Notes under the pieces: model-generated | Database searches by the model: none | What the model was told of the DNA's origin: nothing | What the model saw: only the letters and a program-made list of their open reading frames with translations | Program-made: the position numbers and the translations under genes | NCBI RefSeq assembly: GCF_001659605.2 | Contig: NC_035170.2 | Span: forward strand, 8,129,001-8,193,000 | DNA from: Manihot esculenta | Taxonomy: Eukaryota > Streptophyta > Magnoliopsida > Malpighiales > Euphorbiaceae | Length of the DNA stretch: 64,000 nt | Reading direction: 5' to 3' | Part shown: in pieces, positions 1 through 10,512 of the stretch | Position numbering within the stretch: position 1 is the first letter of the stretch | Layout: each line of letters begins with the position of its first letter

Positions 1-798
1 TTTGTTCTTAATGAAACAGAGTGAATTCCTAATGCATCTGGATACAGACCACAAAGAAAATGCAAAGATTTTTCCTGCCCAGGCTTTGACACATCCACAT
101 GAAGGAATAACTGATTTATGTCATCCTCATCATCCTCCCCTCCACCTCCAGGTATTATATTGGCCAAGCGCATTACAGAGATATTAATTTCCTCATTTCC
201 ATAGGTTCTATTGAGAACCGGGCCATTCCCATCGAGAGCTCCTTTCACTATGGTATAGGCTGATGGTGGGCTCACTTTCTACCAAGCATAAAAACAAATT
301 AATATTTTGCTTTAAAACACATGTATACATATAAACATACTTCGAACATACAGAATCCCATCTAAATTAAACCAACAAAAATGCATACATCCATATGGAC
401 ATGTATATGCTCTTCCTTAAGAAGCCTATACAATTCTTTTTTTTCTTTGGCATAATTGTCACCAGGATTCGAACTAGGATCTTACAAGCTCGTTGGTCAT
501 AGAATTCTTAAAATCAATGAACCGAGAAAATCCCACATATTAAATTCCACTTAAAGACGTACATGATTAATCCATACGGGCCACCATTAAGTATAAAATA
601 TGTGTTAAAATGGAAGAGTAAGCTGGATAAACGTACCGGAGGAGGATTCATTTTGGAAATTTCCAGATAGTGTTCTTTGAGAGAGCGGAGCAACATGGAG
701 TCGACGGCATTGGAGATGTTGGTAGTAGAGCGACGATTTGCTATCATGCGCCAGAATGGCTGCCGCACAGCGCCTTCCGTTAACAATTTCCTCAACAT
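1..798 (-). CDS. MAM33-family mitochondrial acidic matrix protein (5' part, cut by window edge)
   Basis: Seen: exon 1 is 798-637 (54 codons) and ends at a GT donor (GTACGT). Exon 2 starts at 278 after a TAG acceptor and stays open to base 1, in phase 0. The N-terminus (MLRKLLTEGAVRQPFW) is rich in Arg and poor in acids, as in mitochondrial presequences. Exon 2 reads KVSPPSAYTIVKGALDGNGP, then VLNRTYGNEEI, an acidic stretch and SLHFLCGLYPDALGI. Known: plant MAM33/p32-like proteins of the mitochondrial glycoprotein family share this pattern; they are acidic matrix proteins whose exact role in plants is unsettled. I chose the ATG at 798 because the family homology starts there. The frame stays open upstream to an ATG at 1086, but that extension looks like leader. 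The C-terminal half lies outside the window. Confidence 0.82.
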
Positions 799-1313
799 GG
801 CACTCTTTCTCGATTCCTCTATGTGCCTTTTGTTGGGGTTTTCAGGGCGATAATTAACCGGTACAAAGCCACTAATGTCGACGGGCGGCCGTTTATGACA
901 GGGAGACAGAGAACAGCGAGAGAGTGCTGGATGGAGGCGCAGTGCAGCGCAGCATATAAGCGGAAGCGTTGTCGCCAAGGGGCTATAGCGGCGTGGTGCA
1001 GGAGTGCAAGTCTTTTCAGCAAATGAACGGAGACGACATACCGGGAATCCACAGATAGGTATCAGGGACTGGCGTATTCGTTTCATTCGAATAAAACGAC
1101 CGAGTTTTAACGCCTATTTATTTTGATGCTTTAAAGTACTAGCGTCTTTTTTTACAGAAATTTCAAAAATATATATATATATATATGTAATTTAACTGTT
1201 TTCACTTTAGAATTTAAATTTAAATTTGTATTAAAGTAATATCATAGATTATTTCACCATTAGTCAAAGACTATAAATAGTAGACTGTTTGAATTTGATA
1301 ATATTGGCATTTT
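799..1313 (-). promoter_or_regulatory. Upstream region and probable 5' UTR of the MAM33-family gene
   Basis: About 300 bases next to the gene are GC-richer than the surroundings, with GC-rich stretches around 880-1010. The rest is AT-rich with an (AT)n run near 1170-1186. No clear core promoter element can be assigned. It ends at the target-site duplication of a solo LTR, so that insertion sits only about 520 bases upstream of the gene. Confidence 0.4.
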
Positions 1314-1318
1314 AAAAA

Positions 1319-2881
1319 TGTAATACCCGGTTAGAGTCCGACATCGGAATTCTACTCTCCGGTGTAATTTAGGATGTCGGAACCCTCTAGAAGGGTAAGA
1401 TTTATATTTTTCTAAAGTCCTTGAGCATATTTTACTGTTTTAAGTATAAAAGGTAATGAGTTTTGAAAAGAAAAGCACCAAGGAAGAAATGTCAGGTTCG
1501 GCCGCCGAAGGTGAAGTTCGGCCGCCGAACATACATGAGTTTGGAATCACGTTAAGCCGCCGAAGGTGATCTGGCCAGCCACCTATAAAAGGCCCTAGAT
1601 CGGTGAATGGATAAGATTTTCTTTCCATCCACAGACAGAGGTGAGACTATGATCTTTCTTGGGTGATCTTCATGTTTTCTTTACATCTTTCAAAGTTTTG
1701 ATGAGTTTTCTTGATTGTTTAAAGGTTTTGAGCTAAAAAACCAAAGTTTTGAAGTGTGGAGACTTTGAGGGAGAGTTTCTTCATATCTCAACGTTGGAAT
1801 TGTTTATCCTCTCGTTTTCAAGAGGTAAGTAAAGATCCTGAACTTCTTTTCATGATTTATGCAAGTTTTATGGAGTTTTATGGGTAGAGATGCATGTTTA
1901 GGTTTATTTGAGGTTTTGGTTGCTTTGTGGTCAAAGCATGTATATGTGTTGTGTTGTGAGGTTTGTTGGGGTTTTAAGTTAGTTTTGGACCCCTTTGTGC
2001 CTATACTTGAGTATATGCAGGTTGTGGAATTGTGATTTGCAGTGAAGTTTGGGTAAGGTTTGCATGAAGCAGAGCAGGGTTCTGCCTTACTGGCCAACCC
2101 AGTTTCGGCCGCCGAAGGAAGGTTCGGCCGCCGAACATGCTAAGGAGGTGGTTTCGGCTGCCTAAGCTTGCCCCTGAAAGTTTGGACTTTCGGCTCTGGA
2201 GGAGGGTTTCGGCCGCCGAAGGTTAGGGACTTTCGTCTCTAGAGAGGACTTTCGGCAGCCGAAGTGCTGCCGAAAGTGCTTGAGGTTCGGCTCTGGAAGG
2301 GACTTTCGGCCGCCGAACCTGCCGTCGAAAGTGCCCTATCTAGCCTTCTTTTGCATGTTTTTCTTGATTCTTTTAGGATGTTTGAGGGGGGTTATGGAGA
2401 GTTTTATAGCGTTGTTCTCGAGTTAGTTTGGTCCCTCATGTAGAGTCCACATGTGTAGGAACGGACCAGAGGAACTGAAGAGAGCAGCAGTGAGCACTGC
2501 TTCAGAGTCAGTTCAGAGTCAGCCAGAGGTGAGTGGAACTAAACTTAAATTTAGAACTTATTGTATTGTAAATCCCTTTTGTATACATGGTTTGTTTTAT
2601 GTACATATTTTTTGAGTATGTGTTCACCAGGCTTAACATTGTATGAGTTTAACCCGTCTAGAGCAAGCTCTAGTAAGGGGTTCTATAGTACAGAGATAGT
2701 GCATGTACAGGTTGAACCTTGGTACAGAGAAAAGTTTTATGTTTTTAAAGCAAATGTTTGATCATGTATGGGGGGATGTTACAGGTACACAGAGAGTATA
2801 GCAGGCTTACTACGGGTCCCGGCAACCTTAAGTCGACCTGGATCCTAGCGCCGGTAGCGGTCCGATTTTCGGGTTGTTACA
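1319..2881 (+). mobile_element. Solo LTR A of the palindrome-rich Ty3/gypsy family
   Basis: The element starts TGTAATACCCGG and ends CGGGTTGTTACA. It is flanked by a 5-bp duplication AAAAA at 1314-1318 and 2882-2886. The sense strand is defined by the two-LTR copy at 13240-24798, where PBS and PPT are visible; this copy is on the plus strand, the others on the minus. It carries a TATA box near 1584, many TTCGGCCGCCGAA-type palindromes (about 1500-1565 and 2100-2330), and no coding region. At 1,563 bp it is shorter than its relatives because a downstream part with short GTAGAATGGG repeats is missing. ORFs across the palindromes are low-complexity by-products. Confidence 0.9.
1583..1594 (+). 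promoter_or_regulatory. TATA box of the LTR promoter (conserved in all six LTRs)
   Basis: CTATAAAAGGCC follows GGCCAGCCAC. The same block recurs on the minus strand near 10184-10192, 15127-15133, 24452-24460, 46689-46697 and 63153-63161, each time beside the palindromes. A transcription start about 30 bases downstream is expected and would mark U3/R. The match is seen; activity is inferred. Confidence 0.6.
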
Positions 2882-2886
2882 AAAAA

Positions 2887-3398
2887 TAATTTAAAATTAT
2901 TATTTATTAATTTAAAATAAATTAAATTAAATTAAAAAAAATAAAAAATATCGTGGTATTTTTACCACGAGCCAAGAAAAATGAGAGAGACAAAACTCAA
3001 CCCTTACACTTCTCTAAGTAACAAATTGTTAAGTTTTTTCTTTACTCCAAATTCAAAACTGCATTTGATTGTAGGTTTGGGAGTGTCATTCATATGGACA
3101 ATAGAGCAAAGTCAAAATATTAGGCAAGTTGAAAAAAATAATCCATTTTCATGTATTATAAAGTATGTAAAATTACTATTGTAACCCTTTATAATCAATC
3201 TTAATTTGCCACTGACATTGCTGATAGTTTACCGTTGTGCATTTGTGAAGTTATTGTTAAATCGTCGAAGGATATTGATAATTTTTTTTCTTACTGTGAA
3301 GTTACTCATTTATTATTATTTGTTTATTCTTACTGTGAAATTACTCATTTATTATTGTTTGTTTTGTTTGATTAATTGTAAATGCATGTTTTAAAAAA
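2887..3398. other. AT-rich intergenic stretch with short duplicated segment
   Basis: No gene. The phrase TACTGTGAA(G/A)TTACTCATTTATTATT occurs twice in tandem near 3291-3360. The small ORFs here are Ile/Leu/Phe-rich and not protein-like. Confidence 0.4.
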
Positions 3399-3820
3399 GT
3401 TGGCTTCAAGGATCCTGCTCTATGTAAAGGCATGAAATTTACCAATGGACATATATTTAAAAAAGTTTTAAGGGAGTGGGCTGTTAGGAGAGGATATAGC
3501 TATGTGCTTGTAAAAAATAATAAATTGATTATTATTGTAATTTGTAAGAATAAGCGTGGCTTTAGGATTCATGTAAGTAAGCTGAGGGACTGTGACACAT
3601 TTCAAATCAAGACTTTTAAGGCAGAATATCATTACGTAAGAGAGTTTTACAATCATATAGTTAGTCCTAATTACTTGGCTGCAAAATACTTGGAAGATTT
3701 CAGGGAAAATCCTAATTGAAATGTTAAGACAATGTAAAAAATGATACAAAGAGAATTAGAGACAAAAACTTGTGTCTAAATGTTATAGTGACAAAAACAT
3801 AGCTAAAGCAATTATAGATG
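3399..3820 (+). pseudogene. MULE (MuDR-type) transposase N-terminal fragment
   Basis: Reading from 3399 gives VGFKDPALCKGMKF, then an open frame to the stop at 3717-3719. The layout fits the N-terminal MuDR domain of plant Mutator-like transposases: an entry motif (GMKFTNGHIFKKVLREWAV), a basic segment ending in CKNKRGFRIHVS in place of the usual C-x-x-x-x-C-W-R-I, and then SPNYLAAKYLEDFRENP. The second cysteine and the tryptophan appear lost. After the stop, about 100 bases still resemble the family (KCYSDKNIAKAIIDGD) before a LINE 3' end interrupts it. The catalytic domain and terminal repeats are absent, so this is a relic. Confidence 0.65.
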
Positions 3821-3827
3821 GTGATAT

Positions 3828-4479
3828 GAAGGAGCAATTTTTGGGATGGTATTGGCAAGATCTGAGCTTATTTCGCCAAGATTTTGGTTGAACTAGCGAT
3901 GTTTAATTAGTGGTTGTAGGAGCGCTGCTTCTATTTTTCTTCACTTTGGTTGTTGGAGATTTAGAGGATTCGTAGTAGAGGCGTAGCTGAAGTTGCAAGT
4001 CAATCCCCCACGGCTATTAGAGATTGGGATGTTCTCTCCGGTGACCTGGATTGGAGGCGAGGTTTTCAGTTGCTTGAGGTTTGTGTTTTATGGAACCTAG
4101 TCCTTGTTCTAGCCGTGGCGATGTGGGAGATCCGAGTTTCTTCTTTCCAATAGCTGAAGACTTATCTTCTTGAAGAGTCCATGTTTGGTGCATGCATATA
4201 TGTTTTTAGGTTTCTTAGTACCTGTATTTGTTTGGGTAAAGAACCCAATCTTTCTGAAGAATTATCTTATGTCTGCATGTACCTATAAGCCTTTTGCTCT
4301 GAGTTTGCCCACATTTGGTGGTGCAAGTTTGGATGCCTAGTAGGGTTTGGGGCTATTCAAGTTGTATTATTATTGAGCTTTGTTTTAATTGATTTAGTTT
4401 CTTTGGGCCATGATGAGCCAGTTTGTATCTTTATTATAGGCTTTTTAATGCAAATGCTTGTATTAAAAAAAAAAGAATG
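3828..4479 (+). mobile_element. 5'-truncated LINE insertion (3' end with poly-A)
   Basis: The segment has no ORF and ends in a tail of about ten A residues (near 4465-4474) after a 3'-UTR-like stretch. The 9-bp string TGGTGATAT stands at 3819-3827 just before the segment and again at 4480-4488 just after the tail, as expected for target-primed reverse transcription. It lies directly after the MULE fragment, so it probably inserted into that relic. The sharp left edge and lack of coding sequence indicate severe 5' truncation. Confidence 0.6.
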
Positions 4480-4708
4480 TGGTGATATATTTATTTTTAT
4501 ATTTTACCCTAATTAATAAGAAAGAAATACAACTAAGTAGGGTGCTTTGAATTTTTTTAATAAAAAAATTTTGTTTATAAATTATTTTTTTATAAAACCA
4601 TTTTGTTGAAAATTCATTCATAATATTAGAAAAAAATTGGAAATAGCAAAGAATTGAACACATAAATATTGAATTCATTCAAAAAACAAAACATCTCAAC
4701 TAAATATC

Positions 4709-4990
4709 TAATATCCCAACAAATCTTATAACTTACTTAAATAATTAAAATCTAGAAAATAATAAAAAAATAATAATGAATATCAAATCTAATTTTGAAA
4801 TATTGAATTCAACTCCATTATTCTTCCCAATTCAAATTTTCTATAAAATATATAATATCCCAACAAATCCTATAACTTACTTAAATAATTAAAATCTAGA
4901 AAATAATAAAAAATATAATAATGAATATCAAATCTAATTTTGAAATATTGAATTCAACTCCAATATTCTTCCCAATTCAAATTTCTATAA
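4709..4990. repeat. Two-copy tandem repeat, 144-bp unit
   Basis: Copies at about 4709-4852 and 4853-4990 are almost identical by eye; each runs from AATATCCCAACAAATC through a GAATTCAACTCCA motif. A weaker part-copy (AATATCTCAATAATTCC) is found near 5369-5415. AT-rich, no coding capacity. Confidence 0.7.
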
Positions 4991-5437
4991 AATTCAAATT
5001 TTATGTAGTGCTTCTCTCCAAATCGCAAATTTGTGAAGCATTTCTCTCCACTACTACTTCTCATCATCTTTCCATTATTAAGTATTTTTCTCAAGGAAAA
5101 CCTATTAGCCTCACCAATTAATTTAGACTAGAGTTTCTTCTTCAACTACTTGAACTAAATTTACATTTTTTTTATTTTTAAATTTGTAATTTTTTTTAAT
5201 AAATAGCCAAATTTTTTACGCTTGAAAAAACTCTAATACCATGTTGAAAATTTGATTCATGGTATTAGGAAATTCATAGAGAACTGAATGCATAAATATT
5301 GAATTCAAATGCCTCCAAATAGACTTTACATAGCAGATTCAAAAAACTAAAAATCTCAATCAAATATTCAATATCTCAATAATTCCTATAACTTATTTAA
5401 ATGATTAAATCTACACAAAAAATATATATATAATTGA
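4991..5437. other. AT-rich intergenic stretch
   Basis: No convincing gene. It contains the part-copy of the 144-bp repeat and ends where the outer retrotransposon's LTR begins. Confidence 0.35.
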
Positions 5438-5990
5438 TGTTATATAACAATTTTTCAAAGTAAGTCGTGAGTTGTCACCACAAAATAGGTCCACGTGGCA
5501 AGAATTTAGTAAATGGAAAACGCAGTCCATCTCGAGGAAGGAAAATTCAGACACTATAACACCTGGTGCATTATTAAGACTCGCCCTTCTCTCGAACGAG
5601 CGAATCTTGGCACAAAGTTATCGTTAAACAGGCACAGTCCAACGTATCTCCATTACATCTATAATCACGGGATTGCTAACTTATTAGCTGGTGATATCCC
5701 TTATCAAGCTAACAGCCACATCACTGTCGGATAATAAAAAAATGGTATATTTATCTCCACGTTCTTACAGTATAAAAGAAGAAGAATTATAGAGGCAAAA
5801 GTATGTTATTCTCTAATACTACTCAAGTTCTACGCGATTCATTGCATTCCTTCCGTTCCTCAGTTTACTGACTTGAATGTCGAATTGGCTATCGTGGACA
5901 CCCACCACCACCTCACATTCTCTTTCTTGTAGGTTCTAACTAATCGCAACGCAACTCCATTTCAGCCACGTCATCAATTTAATCTCTGCA
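5438..5990 (+). repeat. 5' LTR of the outer Tat-like element
   Basis: It begins TGTTATATAACAA and ends CTCTGCA (TG...CA). It aligns along its whole length with 24804-25339. A TATA box (CAGTATAAAAG) lies near 5768-5778. Confidence 0.75.
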
Positions 5991-5998
5991 ATATCATT

Positions 5999-6014
5999 TG
6001 GTTCCGTTACCGAG
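5999..6014 (+). other. Candidate primer binding site of the outer element
   Basis: TGGTTCCGTTACCGAG lies about eight bases after the 5' LTR. Its place and TGG start fit a PBS, and it resembles the TGGCGCCGTCTGTGGG type of Tat elements. The matching tRNA was not identified. Confidence 0.4.
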
Positions 6015-6287
6015 AAATTCTTTGAATCCTCACTATTCATTTAGATTATGTCCAATCTCCTATATATTTCCTCTAAGAGAAACCTCTCTCTCCTCCCACT
6101 CTCTAAATGGCCGATAGTTTGCGAGCTACTGCTAATATTGCTATCAACAAGGGTTTCATCGTTTTCTCTACTCTTAACAATAGAGAAAACACGCCTCTAG
6201 TATTCAATGAAGTAGACCTTAATAATTTAAACAACAAACAGGTACTCCACCCTCGGACAATATAACACTCAGAAAGAGGTATCAAAC

Positions 6288-7473
6288 ATGGCCCTCAGAA
6301 GAAGGGAGGAAGCTTTCGTAGACACCCCAAAGGCTCGAATAAAAGCAATCAAAATGCAGCCTAAAGGAAAGGCCGAGTCCGAAGATGAATTAGACGAAGC
6401 TCCAAAAGGCATTGATTGTATGGGCCGTGCAAAGGTACCAAAAGGAACAAGAGAAAGATTTCAGCTTAGATAGAGCCTCGCCTCTATCGAAAGAAATTAT
6501 GGCAGAAACTTTTCTAACCTACCTAGCTTAGACAAGTATGACAGAATAGCAGGTCCCAAGAGTCACCTGGCAATCTTTAGGATGACTATGCAGCTTCAGA
6601 ATGTCAAAGACTTTGTATTGTGCCGAGTGTTTTCCTTAACACCCATAGTTTTGGCTCAGAAATGGTATCAACATCTTAGCCCAGGTTTAATTCAAAACTT
6701 TACACAATTCTCTGCGTTATTTAAATCTAGAAATTACTTATATACCTCCTAAAAAGACTTCTTCTGACTTGCGAAGGATCCGCCAAGGAGAGAATGAGTC
6801 TTTAAGGAGTTTTATCTCACGTTTCAATGCTGAAGCCATACAGATAGAAGAGTTAAATCATGAGATGGCGTGTGAAGCATTGAAGAAAGGAACCTGCAAT
6901 ATTAAATTCATGGATTCCCTAATTAAAAATTTAGCCACAACGTATCAACAATTGATAGACAAAGTCCAGAAATATATCAGGCTGGATGACAAAGTCCAGG
7001 CATTAAAAGAGGATAAGAGAGTGAGTCAAAAGCAAAGCCAAAGTCCGAGAGGCGAGGACATGAAGGAGATCACAAGAGTTACCCATCTCTCGAAGGAGGG
7101 ATGAGCAAAGTAAGTACAAGAATTATACTACATTAAATGACTCACAGACTCATATTTTGATGTGGATCAGGAAAAATGATAAACAAATCAGGTGGTCACT
7201 CAATCTCAATCCTGAGAAAGCAGAGAAACGAGACAGGACAAAGTATTGTCGCTTCTAGGAATACTATGGTCATACGATAGAAGAATGTCGGCAACTAAAG
7301 GATAAGATCGAGAGACTGATAAGGGACAACACTCTTTGGAATTTCATAAGGAAGGAAAGGGAAGAGAGGAGACCTGAGCCCGAGGAATCGACTCCCGAAA
7401 CGAGCCCTGATCAAAAACCTGTAGGGGTCATACATGTAATAATGGAAGGAACTAGGGATGGTCAAGGAAAGTA
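6288..7473 (+). pseudogene. Gag relic of the outer element
   Basis: An ATG at 6288 opens a frame broken by TAG near 6473 and resumed in the same frame: SLDKYDRIAGPKSHLAIFRM, then LCRVFSLTPIVLAQKWYQHL, the core of the Retrotrans_gag domain. A frameshift near 6750 moves the coding into the frame of 6769-7104 (RRIRQGENESLRSFISRFN, typical of the same domain). Near 7245 a zinc-knuckle-like motif YCRF-x-EYYGHTIEEC contains another stop. The order fits a nucleocapsid precursor that once packaged the element's RNA. At least three disabling changes show it is dead. Confidence 0.7.
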
Positions 7474-7734
7474 AGTAGAGTGCAAATATAATTACCGGAC
7501 TATTAAGAAACCTTTTAAGTCTCAGAGGCCATTCACCCAGAAGTTTTACAAGCTAGTCAGTTTGGGGAGCCGAATGGTCCCCCACTCTCGATATATTTGT
7601 AACATGAGGATATTCTTTTAATAATAAAGTTCACGATGTATTTTTATATGTTGTGCTCTTCAGTGATAAGGAACAATAAGATTGTCTTCCTCAAAAAGGA
7701 AAAAGGATTAAGGAGACAAGAAAAGGGCACAAGG
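7474..7734. other. Non-coding remainder between gag relic and minisatellite
   Basis: No domain is recognisable in either strand, and no protease-like motif was seen where one would be expected. Confidence 0.35.
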
Positions 7735-8155
7735 CAGGTTCCGCTAAGCCAGGTCACAAGGTAGGTTCCACCAGACCACGGGCATTGGTCCCACTAAATA
7801 AGGCTAGAAAACGGGTTCCACCAAGGCCAGGTCACAAGGTGAATTCCGCCAGACCATCCGAGCGTTGGTCCCACTAACCAAGGCCATAAGGTGGTGGAGT
7901 TTATCCCACTAAACAAGGCCACAAGGCGGTTTCCGCTAGGCTAGGTCATAAGGCGGGTTTTGCTAGACCATCCACCATTGGTCTCATTGAACAAGGCTAA
8001 AAGGTAGGTTCTGCCATGCTAGATCGCAAGGTGGGTTTCGCCAGATCATCTGAGCATTGGTTCCACTAAACAAGGCCATAAGGCGGGTTCCGCCGAGCTA
8101 GGTCGCAAGGTAGATTCTGCCAAACCATCTGGGAATTGGTGTCTTTAATCCAAAG
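7735..8155 (+). repeat. Diverged minisatellite inside the outer element
   Basis: The phrases GGTC(A/G)CAAGGT, GGTTCCGCCAGACCATC and TTGGTCCCACTAAACAAGGC recur about four times with a period of roughly 110 bases; each period is two related half-units of about 55. Copies are diverged by substitutions, which speaks against recent expansion. Confidence 0.65.
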
Positions 8156-8233
8156 TGACTACAAAAGGCCATAGTGCGAGTCCCGACCAGTTTTAATTTC
8201 CTACAAATCCTAAGGCATGCCCAAGGCTATAGG

Positions 8234-10507
8234 TGTAACGACCCGGAAACCGGACCGCTACCGGCGGTAGGATCCAGATCGACTTAAGGTCACTGGGACC
8301 CGTAGCAAGCCTACTATACATCCTGTACATCTGATACAATCCCATACATGATCATACATTTTCATAAAAACTTTAAACTTTCACATATACCAAGCTTGAC
8401 CTGTATGCACTATACTGTAAACATAAAACCCCTTACTGGAGCCCTCATCAAATGCTCCAGTTGAGTCAACATCTCATACATAAAGTTTGGTTCAACATAC
8501 CATAACATTAAAACATTTACATCAAGATTATGTACAACAGGGATTAACCATAAACATTAGGGCCAAGCACAATACTAATCACCATTACAATACTTTACAT
8601 TACATCATTTTACAATACTTTACATTACATGTCTTTTCATCATGTCCACTACTATTCTATTACATAGACAACTCTTTTACTCTTGACAACCTCCCGATCT
8701 ATCCTGAACCTGCAAACCTTGGGGTTAGGGGAAAGGGGTGAGCTACTAGAGCCCAGTGAGCAGAACAGTAAAAACAATTTATAAAGATATGTCATCATGA
8801 AATGCGTCACATCACAAACAATTCACATCAATGATGGACTTGTCACCAATAGCCCTCCACACATTCCAATGGTGCCAGGGGGCGTAGAATGGGCCTCATT
8901 GGTCTTTTTCTTAAATATAAATAACATAGCATATCCAATATGCCAGGGGGCATAGAATGGGCCCCACTGATCTTTCTCTTACATAGTGACAGGGGCGTAG
9001 AATGGGCCTCACTGGACTTCATACCGTATCATCGTCATCATATCATATCGAGGGCTTATGGGTCATCCAACATCCATCCACATCAACATCATAATATGCA
9101 ATGCAACATGTTTGTGAATTCTAATGCAAACAACCTAGTATATATATATCATGGCAATCGTGATGCATTAACATGCTCAAAATTTATTTGCTTTGAAGCA
9201 TAAAGATCCATTCTACTCACCTCTGGCTGACGCTTTACTGACTCTGTAGCAGCTAGCTCACTACAGACCTCTTCGGTCTCTCAGGTCCGATCTTACATAG
9301 GTGGACTCAAATGAAGGACCAAACATACTCTAACATAACTCTAAACATCTCCCGAAAAACCCCCTAAAACATCACAAAACATCCATAGAAAGCATGCAAA
9401 GGAAGGTTGGACAGGGCACTTTCGGCGGCAGGTTCGGCGGCCGAAAGTCCCTCCAAAGCCGAAACTCAGGCACCTTCGGCGGCACCTTCAGTGGCCGAAA
9501 GTCCCTTCCAAATCTGAAACTCATGCACTTTCGGCGGCAGGTTCGGCGGCCGAAACTCTCCTCCAGAGCTGAAAGTCCAACTTTCGGGGGCAAGTTTAGG
9601 CGGCCAAAACATGCCACCACAGGCAGGTTCGACGGCCGAACATGGCTTCGGCTGCCGAACCTGAGTTCTTCCAGAATGGGAGAAAGCCTCACATGCACAT
9701 TTGCCTCCCAAACCCTCCAAACTCATACACAACACTCCCAAGCATGCATAAACATACAAAATCACATTCTCAAGCATTTAGGGGCTTAAAACTAGCCTAA
9801 ACCTCAACAAACATCACATTAAACATGCATTTACTCTAAAGGGTACGTAAACCCTAACACTTTAAATCTACTCTAAACATGCATCATATACCCTTAAAAC
9901 CCCTCAAAACTTACTTAAAACATAAGAGAGGGTCAGGATCTACTCTTACCTCTTGAAGATCGAGAGGAGAAGCGATCCAAACTTGGAGATGTAGAGAAAC
10001 AAGCTCCTAAGGTCTCCAAGCTTCTAAAACCTTGATCTTAGCTTTAAAATCTTCAAAACATGGTAAAAACTCATAAAAACTCTAGAAGATTTGAAGGAAA
10101 ACATAAAATCAACCATGGAGGGTCAAGAACTCACCTTTGCCCAAAAATGGAGAGAGAAAACTCGCCCATTTTCGGACATGGGGCCTTTTATAGGTGGCTG
10201 GCCAGACCACCTTCGGAGGCCAAAGGTGCTTCCACAACTCCACCACGTTCGGCGGCCGAACTTGACATTTGGCGGCAGCAAAAGGGAGCCACTTTCGGCG
10301 GCCGAACTTGGCATTTCCCTTCAAAACTTTCTTTTCTTTCAAAACTCAATTTTCTTTCTTAATCAAACCATAAAACATGTAAAAACATTTTGGAAAACAT
10401 CTATTTTACCCTTCTAGAAGATTCCGACATCCGGGAAATTCTGGATTCCAATGGAGATTCCGCCGGAAGGTAGGAATTCCGGTGCCAGGGTCTAGCCAGG
10501 TATTACA
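8234..10507 (-). mobile_element. Solo LTR B of the palindrome-rich Ty3/gypsy family
   Basis: The plus strand shows TGTAACGACCCGG at the left and AGGTATTACA at the right, flanked by a perfect 5-bp duplication ATAGG (8229-8233 and 10508-10512). There is no PBS or internal sequence on either side, so it is a solo LTR left by LTR-LTR recombination. It carries the GTAGAATGGGCC short repeats (about 8870-9015), two palindrome clusters (9415-9660 and 10245-10310) and the TATA box. It interrupts the outer element between minisatellite and antisense ORF. Confidence 0.93.
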
Positions 10508-10512
10508 ATAGG

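Noticed and set aside
799..1086. N-terminal extension of the MAM33-family gene to the ATG at 1086
   Set aside because: Open, but Cys/Pro/Arg-rich and unlike the family; similarity and a presequence-like start begin at 798.
5437..5438. ATTGA before 5438 as target-site duplication of the outer element
   Set aside because: No matching ATTGA follows the eroded 3' LTR end near 25339.
7735..8155. Regular repeats as a CRISPR array
   Set aside because: Plant nuclear context; units are diverged, with no constant-repeat/unique-spacer pattern.
9372..9789. Gly/Arg-rich ORFs (FGGRFGGRK-like) in LTR B and the same kind in the other LTRs
   Set aside because: They arise from the TTCGGCGGCCGAA arrays read in frame, differ among copies and contain stops; they are not conserved proteins.
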